From positions 1,426,001 to 1,490,000 of the forward strand of contig NZ_CP104965.1 of assembly GCF_025452235.1 (NCBI RefSeq): a stretch of DNA of 64,000 nucleotides, given 5' to 3'. Each line of letters opens with the position of its first letter. Position 1 is the stretch's first letter. Source of the stretch: Devosia neptuniae (GTDB taxonomy: Bacteria > Pseudomonadota > Alphaproteobacteria > Rhizobiales > Devosiaceae). Of the stretch, positions 8,055-14,847 are shown piece by piece. The notes beneath the pieces are model-generated. The model did not search any database and was not told the DNA's origin. It was given only the letters and a program-made list of their open reading frames with translations. Position numbers and translations under genes: made by a program.

Positions 8055-8418
8055 GTCATCCTCGGGCTTGACCCGAGGACACTATACTTCAAGATGCCGA
8101 CATGGGCTTCTACATCTACATCCTTGCCGACATGCGGCGCGGGCGCACTTATATTGGCGTCACCAATAACCTTGTGCGTCGTGTCTACGAACATCGGGAA
8201 AGTTTAGCCGAAGGGTACACCAAGGCCAACAGCATCAAACGGCTAGTCTATTTCGAAGAGTTTGGCGAGATTAGTATGGCGATCCAGCGTGAGACCTCAT
8301 TGAAGCGCTGGTATAGAAGCTGGAAGATCGAGCTGATTGAGAAGAGCAATCCGGACTGGCGTGATCTCTGGGACGAGATCGTCAAGTGAAGAGCCCTCGG
8401 GTCAGGCCCGAGGGTGAC
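8055..8418 (+). mobile_element. putative 364-bp unit: GIY-YIG gene enclosed by inverted palindromes
   Basis: A 25-base palindromic element at 8055-8079 is repeated in inverted orientation at 8394-8418, differing at three positions. Both read outward-in as GTCA(T/C)CCTCGGGC, then (T/C)TGACCCGAGG. The left copy ends 22 bases before the GIY-YIG start codon and the right copy begins 4 bases after its stop. Only this gene lies between them. The same palindrome without a gene occurs as a pair at 8603-8679. The arrangement resembles a minimal transposable unit or a REPIN with its own nuclease. Mobility is inferred from layout only; no target-site duplication is obvious. Confidence 0.4.
8102..8389 (+). 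CDS. small GIY-YIG nuclease-domain protein
   Basis: This 95-residue protein is essentially a single GIY-YIG domain. The two signature strands are FYIYILADM (residues 3-11, YIY for GIY) and TYIGVT (residues 16-21). The conserved Arg follows in NNLVRRVYEH, the metal-binding Glu in IQRETSLKRW (residue 64), and a late Asn in EKSNPDWRDL. All catalytic positions look intact. Proteins of this small UPF0213-like group occur in many copies in alphaproteobacterial genomes and have no settled function. UvrC, homing endonucleases and Slx1 share the fold. The ATG at 8102 has no strong ribosome site, as is common for genes moved between contexts. Codon use (TTA, CTA, AGT, TAT) is less GC-rich than in neighbouring genes. 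Confidence 0.85.
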   Translation: MGFYIYILADMRRGRTYIGVTNNLVRRVYEHRESLAEGYTKANSIKRLVYFEEFGEISMAIQRETSLKRWYRSWKIELIEKSNPDWRDLWDEIVK

Positions 8419-8602
8419 ACGGGGTGGGGTCGGGCTATCAGCTCTCTGTCTCGGCCCGTTCAACTTACCCTCAAATCAACGGCAAGAAACCGAAAGTGCG
8501 GCGGCGCCGGCCCGCTGCATTTTTAGCCCGGACCGCGGCGGAATGACACCGCCATCGGTTGAGCCCCCCGGGATTCATCCCCAATCCCTCCTCCCCACAA
8601 TT

Positions 8603-8679
8603 CTCCCTCGGGCTCGACCCGAGGCCACTCGTCGCTTGTGCCAGATTGGGAAAAGGCCCGCGGGTCAGGCCCGAGGGAG
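8603..8679. repeat. inverted pair of the same palindrome that flanks the GIY-YIG gene
   Basis: The left arm at 8603-8626 contains CCTCGGGC, then TCGACCCGAGG. The right arm at 8655-8679 is its approximate inverse. A 28-base spacer separates them. The core (CCTCGGGC-NN-GACCCGAGG) is the core of the elements at 8055-8079 and 8394-8418. It looks like a gene-less relative of the GIY-YIG unit 200 bases upstream. Confidence 0.6.
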
Positions 8680-8730
8680 AGACGCGGTGATGTTGGGAGC
8701 AATGGTGGCTTGCACTAACTCGGCCCCCAC

Positions 8731-8824
8731 CCACGGTGTCATTCCCGCGAAAGCGGGAACCTCCGTTTCGGGGTGCTGAAGAAAGCAAACAGAGGTCCCC
8801 GCTTTCGCGGGGATGACATTGTGG
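8731..8824. repeat. REPIN-like inverted repeat pair, GTCAT-headed family, copy 1
   Basis: Arms at 8738-8763 and 8792-8817 are inverted copies of a 26-base element (24 of 26 identical) that begins GTCATTCCCGCG and contains its own GCGAAAGC hairpin. CCACGG and TTGTGG-like sequence borders the pair. A second copy of the same pair is at 53286-53376. Confidence 0.8.
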
Positions 8825-9056
8825 TTGGCGACAGCGAAGAGCTCACCTATCCCTCTTATCCCCACCCCCAAATCCTCCCGCATACTCCCTCCATCTTCCG
8901 GGATACGGGCGGCGCTGCAGCGACGAGCGTCCGGGAGCCAGCCGGGGGAGGGGAGGTCGCGCTCCGCTTCGGGTCGAGCGGACGAGGCAATCGGGCGGGC
9001 GCTACGGCAAACGCTGGGGTCTGCGATCGCGCCGTCCGAAAAAGTCCCGGCACCCC

Positions 9057-9079
9057 GAGACGGTTTCCGTCTCATTTTT
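9057..9079 (+). terminator. short hairpin with T-run upstream of the reductase gene
   Basis: GAGACGG (9057-9063) and CCGTCTC (9067-9073) pair around a TTT loop and are followed by ATTTTT. The 5' arm with four extra C's (CCCCGAGACGG, 9053-9063) can instead pair over 11 bp with CCGTCTCGGGG at 9099-9109, so two mutually exclusive structures are possible. It may be a genuine attenuator or just repeat-derived. Confidence 0.45.
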
Positions 9080-9252
9080 AATCCTCACGAGGCGAAGGCC
9101 GTCTCGGGGTCCGTCCGTCCATTCGATAACCGCACCAGGCGGCGCTTCCGCACGCCCGAAATTTCGCGCGCCCCGTCGAAACCGCCGCATGCCGTTCGTC
9201 GTGATAGCGAAGGGTGGCCAGCTTGGCCGCCGGCACAGGGAAAGAAAACATC

Positions 9253-9801
9253 ATGCGTAAACTGACAGCCGGGCTGTTTCATTCGGTCGATGGAATCGTG
9301 GAAGCTCCCAATCTCTGGCAATTCGATGCGTTCGACGCTGAACTGGGCCAATTGCTCGGCAGCGTCATGGGCAAGGTCGATACAGTACTAATGGGCCGGG
9401 TGGGGTACGAGGAATGGGCCGGCTTTTGGCCCCAATCCACTCAGGATGGCGATTTTGGCAATTTCATCAATGGCGTGCCCAAGCATGTCGCCTCGCGCAC
9501 GCTCAAGGGGCCGCTCGACTGGAGCAATGCCAGCCTGATCGAGGGCGAGCTGTTCGATTTCGTCCGCGCGCTCAAGGCGCAGGAGGGCGGCGAGATCAGC
9601 GCCATGGCCGGCATTTCGCTGGTGCGGCAGCTGCTGTTTGCCGGCCTGCTCGATGAATTGACGCTGATCACCCATCCGGTGATTGCCGGCACGGGCCGGC
9701 ATCTGTTCGAGCCGGGCGATCCGACGACGCGGCTTACCCTGGCGGACAGCACCATCACGTCCAAGGGCAATATCGTGCAGACCTATCGCCTGCGCGCCTG
9801 A
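9253..9801 (+). CDS. dihydrofolate reductase-family (RibD C-terminal domain) protein
   Basis: This 182-residue protein matches the RibD_C/DHFR-like family. It begins RKLTAGLFHSVDGIVEAP, has the VLMGRVGYEEWAGFWP block (residues 37-52), the RTLKGPLDWSNASLI strand, and the closing ELTLITHPVIAGTGRHLFEP segment. Members are NADPH-binding reductases; most stand-alone ones, often called YwjB or YyaP, have unknown substrates. The ATG at 9253 is chosen because AGGGAAAG precedes it and conserved sequence begins there. Its last 19 bases overlap the convergent small membrane gene. A terminator-like hairpin lies 175 bases upstream. Confidence 0.88.
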   Translation: MRKLTAGLFHSVDGIVEAPNLWQFDAFDAELGQLLGSVMGKVDTVLMGRVGYEEWAGFWPQSTQDGDFGNFINGVPKHVASRTLKGPLDWSNASLIEGELFDFVRALKAQEGGEISAMAGISLVRQLLFAGLLDELTLITHPVIAGTGRHLFEPGDPTTRLTLADSTITSKGNIVQTYRLRA

Positions 9802-10013
9802 TCTCCGGCCGGGTCAGCCAGCATTCTGCGCTGGCCCGCACGCCGGTTCCACCACAGCAAGGCCACGCCCGCCACGGCCATCAACAGGCCCACGACCAGC
9901 CATTGATTGCGGCCCGACATGGCGCTTCCGGTCAGTACATTGGCGCCTTGCAGCACCCAGACCGCGCCGATCACCAGCAAGACAATGCCGACGGCATTTC
10001 GCAACATGCTCAT
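9783..10013 (-). CDS. small two-helix membrane protein
   Basis: This 76-residue protein has two hydrophobic helices (about residues 5-22 and 34-52), followed by a basic tail RRAGQRRMLADPAGDQARRR. I do not recognise a named family; alphaproteobacteria have many such hypothetical inner-membrane proteins. The ATG at 10013 is supported by AAGGAGG ten bases upstream on the minus strand; the longer frame has no such site. It overlaps the 3' end of the reductase gene by 19 bases. Confidence 0.75.
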   Translation of the reverse strand: MSMLRNAVGIVLLVIGAVWVLQGANVLTGSAMSGRNQWLVVGLLMAVAGVALLWWNRRAGQRRMLADPAGDQARRR

Positions 10014-10085
10014 TGTATCGGCCCTCCTTCCGCAGGCGAGGGTGCGCCTGTGACGAGGCCGCGGCAAATCACGTTGTCGGGCGGC

Positions 10086-10691
10086 TCACGTCCCCGCCAG
10101 CACCTCGAAGGCGCTCGGCCGCTTCGGCGTCGCCAGCGCTTCGGCAATCACTGCCACGCAATCGTCGGGCGACATTGCCCCGCTATCGACGCTCACGTCA
10201 TAAATCCCCGGCACATGCACGGCTTCCTGCCAGCGCAGCACCGGGGCGGGCACGCTATCGCCGCCCACATAAAGCCCGCTCTGCGGATCGGCATTGCGCC
10301 GCGCCATGATCACCTCGATGGGGCAATGCACCCCCACAAACAGCACCGGCAATCCCGCCAGCAGCCGCGCACATTGCGGCAGGATGCCCAGGGGCCGCGA
10401 GTAATCATCATGATGCCCAAGATCGGCAACCACATCAAAACCCTGCAGCGCATGAGCGGCGATGGCGCCATAGAGCGCCAGATAAAGCGGGGTCACATTA
10501 GGCTCGAGATCGGGCCGCTCGCCACCGGGCCGCAGTCCGATGCCGGGCAACAGGTCGGGCGGCAAGGTCTTGTTCTGCGCATCGACGCCCAGATTGATCC
10601 AGCGCCCGCGCAGGTGCTGCTGCATGGCCGCCGCGATCGAGGATTTGCCCGCCCGCGGCGTGCCATTGAGAATAACGATCCGGCCGCTCAC
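10086..10691 (-). CDS. chloramphenicol phosphotransferase-like (CPT) P-loop kinase
   Basis: This 201-residue P-loop protein has the Walker A motif NGTPRAGKSS at about residues 9-18. CPT-family features follow: the VVADLGHHDD segment (substrate and base region, about residues 87-96) and LLAGLPVLFVGVHCPIEVIMARR. Chloramphenicol 3-O-phosphotransferase from Streptomyces defines the family, but most proteobacterial members sit in unrelated contexts and may phosphorylate other small alcohols. The start overlaps the stop of the upstream serine hydrolase by four bases (ATGA), so the two are translationally coupled. Calling it a resistance gene would go beyond the evidence. Confidence 0.82.
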   Translation of the reverse strand: MSGRIVILNGTPRAGKSSIAAAMQQHLRGRWINLGVDAQNKTLPPDLLPGIGLRPGGERPDLEPNVTPLYLALYGAIAAHALQGFDVVADLGHHDDYSRPLGILPQCARLLAGLPVLFVGVHCPIEVIMARRNADPQSGLYVGGDSVPAPVLRWQEAVHVPGIYDVSVDSGAMSPDDCVAVIAEALATPKRPSAFEVLAGT

Positions 10692-12052
10692 AGCTTGCGC
10701 CCCGCAATGTCCTGCCCGTTCTGATGCAGCACCAGCCCGCTCACCTTCCCGTCGGCATCGCGCTCAAAACTGATCTGGGCATCGACATCACCGGAGAAGA
10801 AAGTCGTCTCCGATTCCGGGAACACTTCCAGTCGCCCTTGCCCCGAAGCCTGCACGAACAGCCGGCCATTTTCCGTCGTCACGCTGAGGTTGAATTCGGG
10901 GCCCAGCTGATATTCCCCGACATAATCGGGCAGCACGGCCGGATCGATCTCGACCTGCTGGCGCGGCGTGGGCTGCGGCGCCAGCGGCAGGCTGGGATCG
11001 AGCAGGTGAAAGCCGATATCCTCAATGCCGGTCTGGCTCACCTGATTGGCCAGCACCACGACGCCCTTGCCACTTGCCCGGTCATAGCCGGCAAAGCCGT
11101 TGAAGCCCCCGGTAATGCCATTGTGCCAGACAATCTCGCCGCCGGGATGCTTGAGGATCATCCAGCCCAGCCCGATGCTCATATTGGGCGAACCGGCCGG
11201 ACGGGTTCTGGTCAGCATCAGCTCGAATGCCGGCTTGAGCGCCGTGTCGGTCTGCCCGCTCGCTGCGGCAATAAATTTGGCCATGTCGGCCGCCGTCGAG
11301 CGATAGGCGCCGGCCGGGGCAAACACATCGAAATCCCAATGCGGCACAGCCTCGCCCATCCGGTTGTGGCCGCTGGCAAAGCGCGCCGCATCCGTCGGCA
11401 TGAGCGTGGTGTCAGCCATGCCCAGCGGGGTCAAAATCCGCTCCTCGACCAGTTCGGCATAGGGCTTTTCCGCCACATGGCTGATCGCCTGGCCCAGCAG
11501 GGCGATGCCGACATTGGAATACTCATATTGCGTACCCGGCGCCCGCGGCAGATCGTAGGCGGAAAGGAACGCTGCCAGATTGTCGGCTGTGTAGGCCACA
11601 TAGGGATTGGCCGGATCGGCCAGCGCCAGTTCGGGCGGAATCGGTGGCAGGCCCGAACTCTGCGTCGCCAGATCGAACAGACTTATCGCCTTGCCCTGAT
11701 AATCGGGCAGTGCCGTGCCCGCCGGCAGATAATCGGCCACCGGCTTGTCGAGGTCCATCTTTCCGTCCAGCACCAATTGGGCCAGCAGCAGATTGGTGAA
11801 GATCTTGGTGATCGAGCCGATCTCGAAAATGGTGTTTTCATCAACCGGCGCGCCATCGGCGGCGAGCATACCATGCGCGACAAAGCTGGTTTCCGTGCCA
11901 TCGACCAGGCCCACGGCAATACCGACACCCTGTTTGTCGCTGTCGATGCGCTGGCTCAGAATCTGCGCAATATCGGGAGAAGACTGCTCCTGCGCGGCGG
12001 CCATGCTGGTGCCCAGGCCAATCGCCAAAAGCGTTGCACATACAGTTTTCAT
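10688..12052 (-). CDS. secreted class C beta-lactamase-like serine hydrolase
   Basis: This 454-residue protein starts with a signal peptide (MKTVCATLLAIGLGTSMAAA, cleavage before Gln21). The beta-lactamase/penicillin-binding fold motifs are present: SITK (Ser-x-x-Lys) near residues 78-81, YSN (Tyr-x-Asn) near 177-179, and WHNGITGGF in place of Lys-Thr-Gly near 313. A C-terminal DUF3471-like domain follows (VGEYQLGPEFNLSV). It is likely a periplasmic or exported esterase or peptidase; true AmpC enzymes are about 360 residues and lack the extra domain. It forms a two-gene operon with the CPT-like kinase downstream. Confidence 0.88.
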   Translation of the reverse strand: MKTVCATLLAIGLGTSMAAAQEQSSPDIAQILSQRIDSDKQGVGIAVGLVDGTETSFVAHGMLAADGAPVDENTIFEIGSITKIFTNLLLAQLVLDGKMDLDKPVADYLPAGTALPDYQGKAISLFDLATQSSGLPPIPPELALADPANPYVAYTADNLAAFLSAYDLPRAPGTQYEYSNVGIALLGQAISHVAEKPYAELVEERILTPLGMADTTLMPTDAARFASGHNRMGEAVPHWDFDVFAPAGAYRSTAADMAKFIAAASGQTDTALKPAFELMLTRTRPAGSPNMSIGLGWMILKHPGGEIVWHNGITGGFNGFAGYDRASGKGVVVLANQVSQTGIEDIGFHLLDPSLPLAPQPTPRQQVEIDPAVLPDYVGEYQLGPEFNLSVTTENGRLFVQASGQGRLEVFPESETTFFSGDVDAQISFERDADGKVSGLVLHQNGQDIAGRKL

Positions 12053-12105
12053 CGAGCCCTCCGCTGGTTACGGCCCGACATGCCGCATGGATTGGGCGAG
12101 GATAT

Positions 12106-12129
12106 GACGGGGGCAACGAGGCCCCCGTC
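12106..12129 (-). terminator. hairpin after ppa
   Basis: GACGGGGGC (12106-12114) and GCCCCCGTC (12121-12129) form a perfect 9-bp stem with a 6-base loop just beyond the ppa stop. No T-run follows on the minus strand. Confidence 0.5.
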
Positions 12130-12142
12130 TCAGTGCCAAAGC

Positions 12143-12676
12143 CTATTTCTGCGTCTTGGCCAGTTCGATCGAATCCAGGATCACCTTGCGCGCATCGGCC
12201 AGATTGCCGATCCGGTCGATCTTGGCCCATTTGCCGGGCTCGAGATCCTTGTAATGGGTGAAGAAGTGCTTGACCCGCTCGAGCTGGATTTCGGGGAAAT
12301 CCTCGATATCGAGGATATTGTCATACATGCGGGTGAGCTTGGAAACCGGCACGGCGATGATCTTTTCGTCCTGGCCGCCATCGTCTTCCATGAACAGCAC
12401 GCCGACCGGGCGGGAGCGCACCACGGCGCCGGGCACCAGGGGACGCGAATTCATCACGATGACGTCGAGCGGGTCGCCATCGCCACACAAAGTATGGGGC
12501 ACGAAGCCGTAATTGCCGGGATAGCGCATGGGCGTATAGAGGAAACGATCGACGAAGAGGGCGCCCGAAGCCTTATCGATCTCATACTTGATCGGCTCGC
12601 CGCCCAGGGGGACTTCGATGATGACATTGAGGTCGTCGGGCGGGTTCTTGCCGATTGGGATCGCGTCGATATTCAT
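12143..12676 (-). CDS. ppa: soluble inorganic pyrophosphatase
   Basis: This 177-residue family I pyrophosphatase hydrolyses cytosolic PPi to two phosphates and so drives biosynthesis. Active-site blocks are clear: [15 protein letters not shown] (residues 21-35), [13 protein letters not shown], and the DGDPLDVIV metal-binding signature (residues 66-74). [15 protein letters not shown] closes the site. Length is normal. It lies 4.3 kb from the membrane pyrophosphatase hppA; bacteria with both are well known. The gene stands alone with a hairpin 3' of it. Confidence 0.97.
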   Translation of the reverse strand: MNIDAIPIGKNPPDDLNVIIEVPLGGEPIKYEIDKASGALFVDRFLYTPMRYPGNYGFVPHTLCGDGDPLDVIVMNSRPLVPGAVVRSRPVGVLFMEDDGGQDEKIIAVPVSKLTRMYDNILDIEDFPEIQLERVKHFFTHYKDLEPGKWAKIDRIGNLADARKVILDSIELAKTQK

Positions 12677-12818
12677 GTGCGTTCAAGGTCCGTTCATCGA
12701 GGGGGACGAAATTGGGGCTTTTGTTGCCTAGAACGGGCCGCAAAAGCAAGCCAGTTTGGCTGCATCCTGTTTGTTCCCGTTGCTCGCGGCAAAAACTTGA
12801 CCCCGGAAGGAAAATGCC

Positions 12819-13364
12819 ATGAAGCCGATTTTGCTGGGCGCCTGCCTGCCATTGCTCCTCGCGGCGCCTGCTCATGCCGCCTTCAACAGCGCCTATACCG
12901 ATCTGGATCTCAACCAATGCCTGGTGCTCGATTCCGACGATTTCGGCACCCAATGGTCCTGCCCCGGCTACAAGGGCTATCCCATGCTGGTCAGCGAGGG
13001 CGATCTGCGCTTTTCCATTCGCTATGGCTTCAATATCGACAAGGAACCGCGCGGCCAAACCCTCGGGCCGTTCAACGAACTGGGGCCAAAGCTGGAATGG
13101 CGCCTGTCCAATGCCTCCGGCCGCTGGCTGCCGATTGCTACGATCGTGCGCTATCACACGGCCGATCCCGAAAGCGGGGAAAACAAGGGCCAGGTGCTGG
13201 TGGTGACCCAGCTTGCCGAGGGCAATAGCTGCCACATCGCCTATATCGATGCCCTGGCCAATGACAATGCCAATGAGCTGGCACGCGAGGCCGCCGACAC
13301 ATCCGGCACATTCGATTGCGCCAAGGACGAAATCGAGACGATCGGGGAATTCAAGGCCTGGTAG
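12819..13364 (+). CDS. secreted hypothetical protein with four cysteines
   Basis: This 181-residue protein has a clear signal peptide (MKPILLGACLPLLLAAPAHA, cleavage at AHA-AF). The mature part has four Cys (near NQC, WSC, NSC and FDC), consistent with two disulfides in the periplasm. I recognise no domain. GGAAGG precedes the ATG at 12819. It ends one base from the convergent TerB-like gene. No function can be proposed beyond export. Confidence 0.8.
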   Translation: MKPILLGACLPLLLAAPAHAAFNSAYTDLDLNQCLVLDSDDFGTQWSCPGYKGYPMLVSEGDLRFSIRYGFNIDKEPRGQTLGPFNELGPKLEWRLSNASGRWLPIATIVRYHTADPESGENKGQVLVVTQLAEGNSCHIAYIDALANDNANELAREAADTSGTFDCAKDEIETIGEFKAW

Positions 13365-13365
13365 G

Positions 13366-13806
13366 CTAGGCCTGTTCGGCCTTGCCGATCTGGTTGCGCA
13401 ATATGGTGCGGTCGCGGCTCGAGACGCCGATCAATTCGGCGACGCGCCAGACCATGTTGTCTTCCAGTTCGTGATTCTTGCTGTCGGCAAACACCACCAT
13501 CCACATCATGCGGATGATCTCGATGCGGTCTTCGGCTTCGAGCGAAGACAGGGCCGAGGTGAATTTATAGAAATCGACGGCCTCGGCATCGCGCAAGGCG
13601 GCCTGTTCCATCAACTGGTCCACCGCGGCTTCATCCAGGCTATAATAATCCATCAGCGCGCCCTTGATCGCCCGGCGTTCCGCTTCATTGGCCTGCCCAT
13701 CGACCGAGGCCAGATGCACCAGCAAAGCCGCGACGGCCAGCTTGGGATCGTGATCGGAAAGCGCGTTTTCCGGCTTGTTGAACAGGCGGGTAATGGCCTC
13801 GAACAT
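13366..13806 (-). CDS. TerB-like tellurite-resistance family protein
   Basis: This 146-residue acidic protein matches the short TerB-like family: the DPKLAVAALLVHLASVDGQANEAERRAI block (residues 20-47) contains the helix and acidic D-x-x-x-x-E pattern, and DRIEIIRMMWMVVFADSKNHELEDNMVWRVAEL the second. TerB domains bind metal and associate with membrane stress modules. Stand-alone copies like this are widespread in alphaproteobacteria and are not proof of tellurite resistance. The ATG at 13806 has AGAGGAGG upstream. The frame continues open much further 5', but that extension lacks support. Confidence 0.83.
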   Translation of the reverse strand: MFEAITRLFNKPENALSDHDPKLAVAALLVHLASVDGQANEAERRAIKGALMDYYSLDEAAVDQLMEQAALRDAEAVDFYKFTSALSSLEAEDRIEIIRMMWMVVFADSKNHELEDNMVWRVAELIGVSSRDRTILRNQIGKAEQA

Positions 13807-14002
13807 GGCATGGCCTCCTCTGGGGGCGCGGCGATAAAACGGGTGCGCGCCGGAAGGCAGGCCCCAAACAGATAGCAGGCCTTGGGATTCTCTCAATGGC
13901 CGGGGCGTCCGGGTCACGCGGTCTTGACCGGCATTGATGCAGTCCCGCCACAGCCCATTCCAACAAAAAGGACTCGACTCTGCCGCCAAACGGAGTCTAA
14001 TT

Positions 14003-14017
14003 GTTCCTGTTTTGTTC
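14003..14017 (+). promoter_or_regulatory. LexA (SOS) box, alphaproteobacterial type
   Basis: GTTC (14003-14006), seven bases, GTTC (14014-14017) is an exact match to the alphaproteobacterial LexA operator. It lies 21 bases before the imuA start, so it would block transcription of imuA-imuB-dnaE2 until DNA damage. Confidence 0.88.
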
Positions 14018-14037
14018 ACAACAGAAAGGTCGGCTCC

Positions 14038-14847
14038 ATGAGCTTGCCTGATCGACAACAGCGCCTTGCCGCGCTGCGCGACACTATTGCCGATATCGAG
14101 CGCAAACCGGTGCTGGCCGATCGGCGCACCATGCTGGCCGCCGAGCCGGGCGAAGGGTTTCCGCGCCTGGCGGGTGGATTGCTGCAGGAGATTTTCACCG
14201 ATGAGCGGCGCAATAGCGGCGCCGCGCTCGGCTTTGCCCTGGCCCAGGCCAAAAGCCTGCTCAGCGAAAAACGCCTCGCCGTCATCTATCTGCAATTGAG
14301 CAAACATGCCCAGGAAATGGGCCTGCCCTATGGGCCGGGCCTCGCCAATTTCGGCTTTGATCCCGCTTCCCTGATCCTGGTGCGCCCCACCACTATGGTG
14401 GAACTGCTCTGGGCCGCCGAGGAGGCCCTGGCCTGCAAGGCCGTCGCCGCCGTCATCGCCGATATCGCCGACCACCCCAAAATCCTCGACTTCACCGCCA
14501 GCCGCCGCCTGAGTATGCGGGCGGCCAGTGCGGGCACCTCGTTTCTGCTTCTGCGCTACGGCACAGGAAGAGAGGCCAGCGCGGCGCATCTGCGCTGGCT
14601 TCTCACCCCCATGCTCAGCGCCCGCAAACGCTTCGATCATCTTGCCCCCGGCCCGCTGCGCTGGCGGGTGCAATTGGAGAAGGGGGTGCTGCTCACCCAG
14701 CAAACCGAATGGCTTCTAGGCTGGACGCAAAATGGATTCACAACGCTTAACGCTGCAAATGGGGCTGCAAACCGGCATGCTGCCGACGCGCCGCTTCCTC
14801 GTGCTGTTCCTGCCCACCTGGCCCACGGATTATCTGAAACGGCGTGA
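14038..14847 (+). CDS. imuA: ImuA, SOS mutagenesis cassette protein
   Basis: This 269-residue RecA-like protein is the first gene of the damage-induced mutasome cassette; in Caulobacter and others ImuA and ImuB work with DnaE2 in error-prone synthesis. The N-terminal helix LPDRQQRLAALRDTIADIE is followed by ALGFALAQAKSLL and the strand IYLQLSKHAQEMGLPYGPGL, typical of the alphaproteobacterial ImuA form. No canonical Walker A is visible. The ATG at 14038 follows AGAAAGG and sits 21 bases downstream of a perfect SOS box. Its 3' end overlaps imuB by 116 bases in a different frame. Confidence 0.9.
   Translation: MSLPDRQQRLAALRDTIADIERKPVLADRRTMLAAEPGEGFPRLAGGLLQEIFTDERRNSGAALGFALAQAKSLLSEKRLAVIYLQLSKHAQEMGLPYGPGLANFGFDPASLILVRPTTMVELLWAAEEALACKAVAAVIADIADHPKILDFTASRRLSMRAASAGTSFLLLRYGTGREASAAHLRWLLTPMLSARKRFDHLAPGPLRWRVQLEKGVLLTQQTEWLLGWTQNGFTTLNAANGAANRHAADAPLPRAVPAHLAHGLSETA

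Larger units (their letters stand above)
8419..9252. other. 834-bp gene-free region rich in palindromic repeats
   Basis: No open frame here has a credible ribosome site or family resemblance; the frames that exist translate repeat DNA. The stretch holds a paired palindrome at 8603-8679, a second inverted pair at 8731-8824, a terminator-like hairpin at 9057-9079 and an alternative long pairing to 9099-9109. The part 8830-9050 is C- and G-rich with no recognised feature. Such repeat clusters are typical of insertion-tolerant intergenic sites. Confidence 0.6.

Noticed and set aside
8414..9081. Several open frames translating as IPAKAGTSV-like peptides
   Set aside because: These are translations of REP-like palindromes, a known source of false gene calls.
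10724..13228. 834-codon open frame on the plus strand across three minus-strand genes
   Set aside because: It covers the serine hydrolase and ppa genes in antisense and has no domain; a GC-driven shadow.
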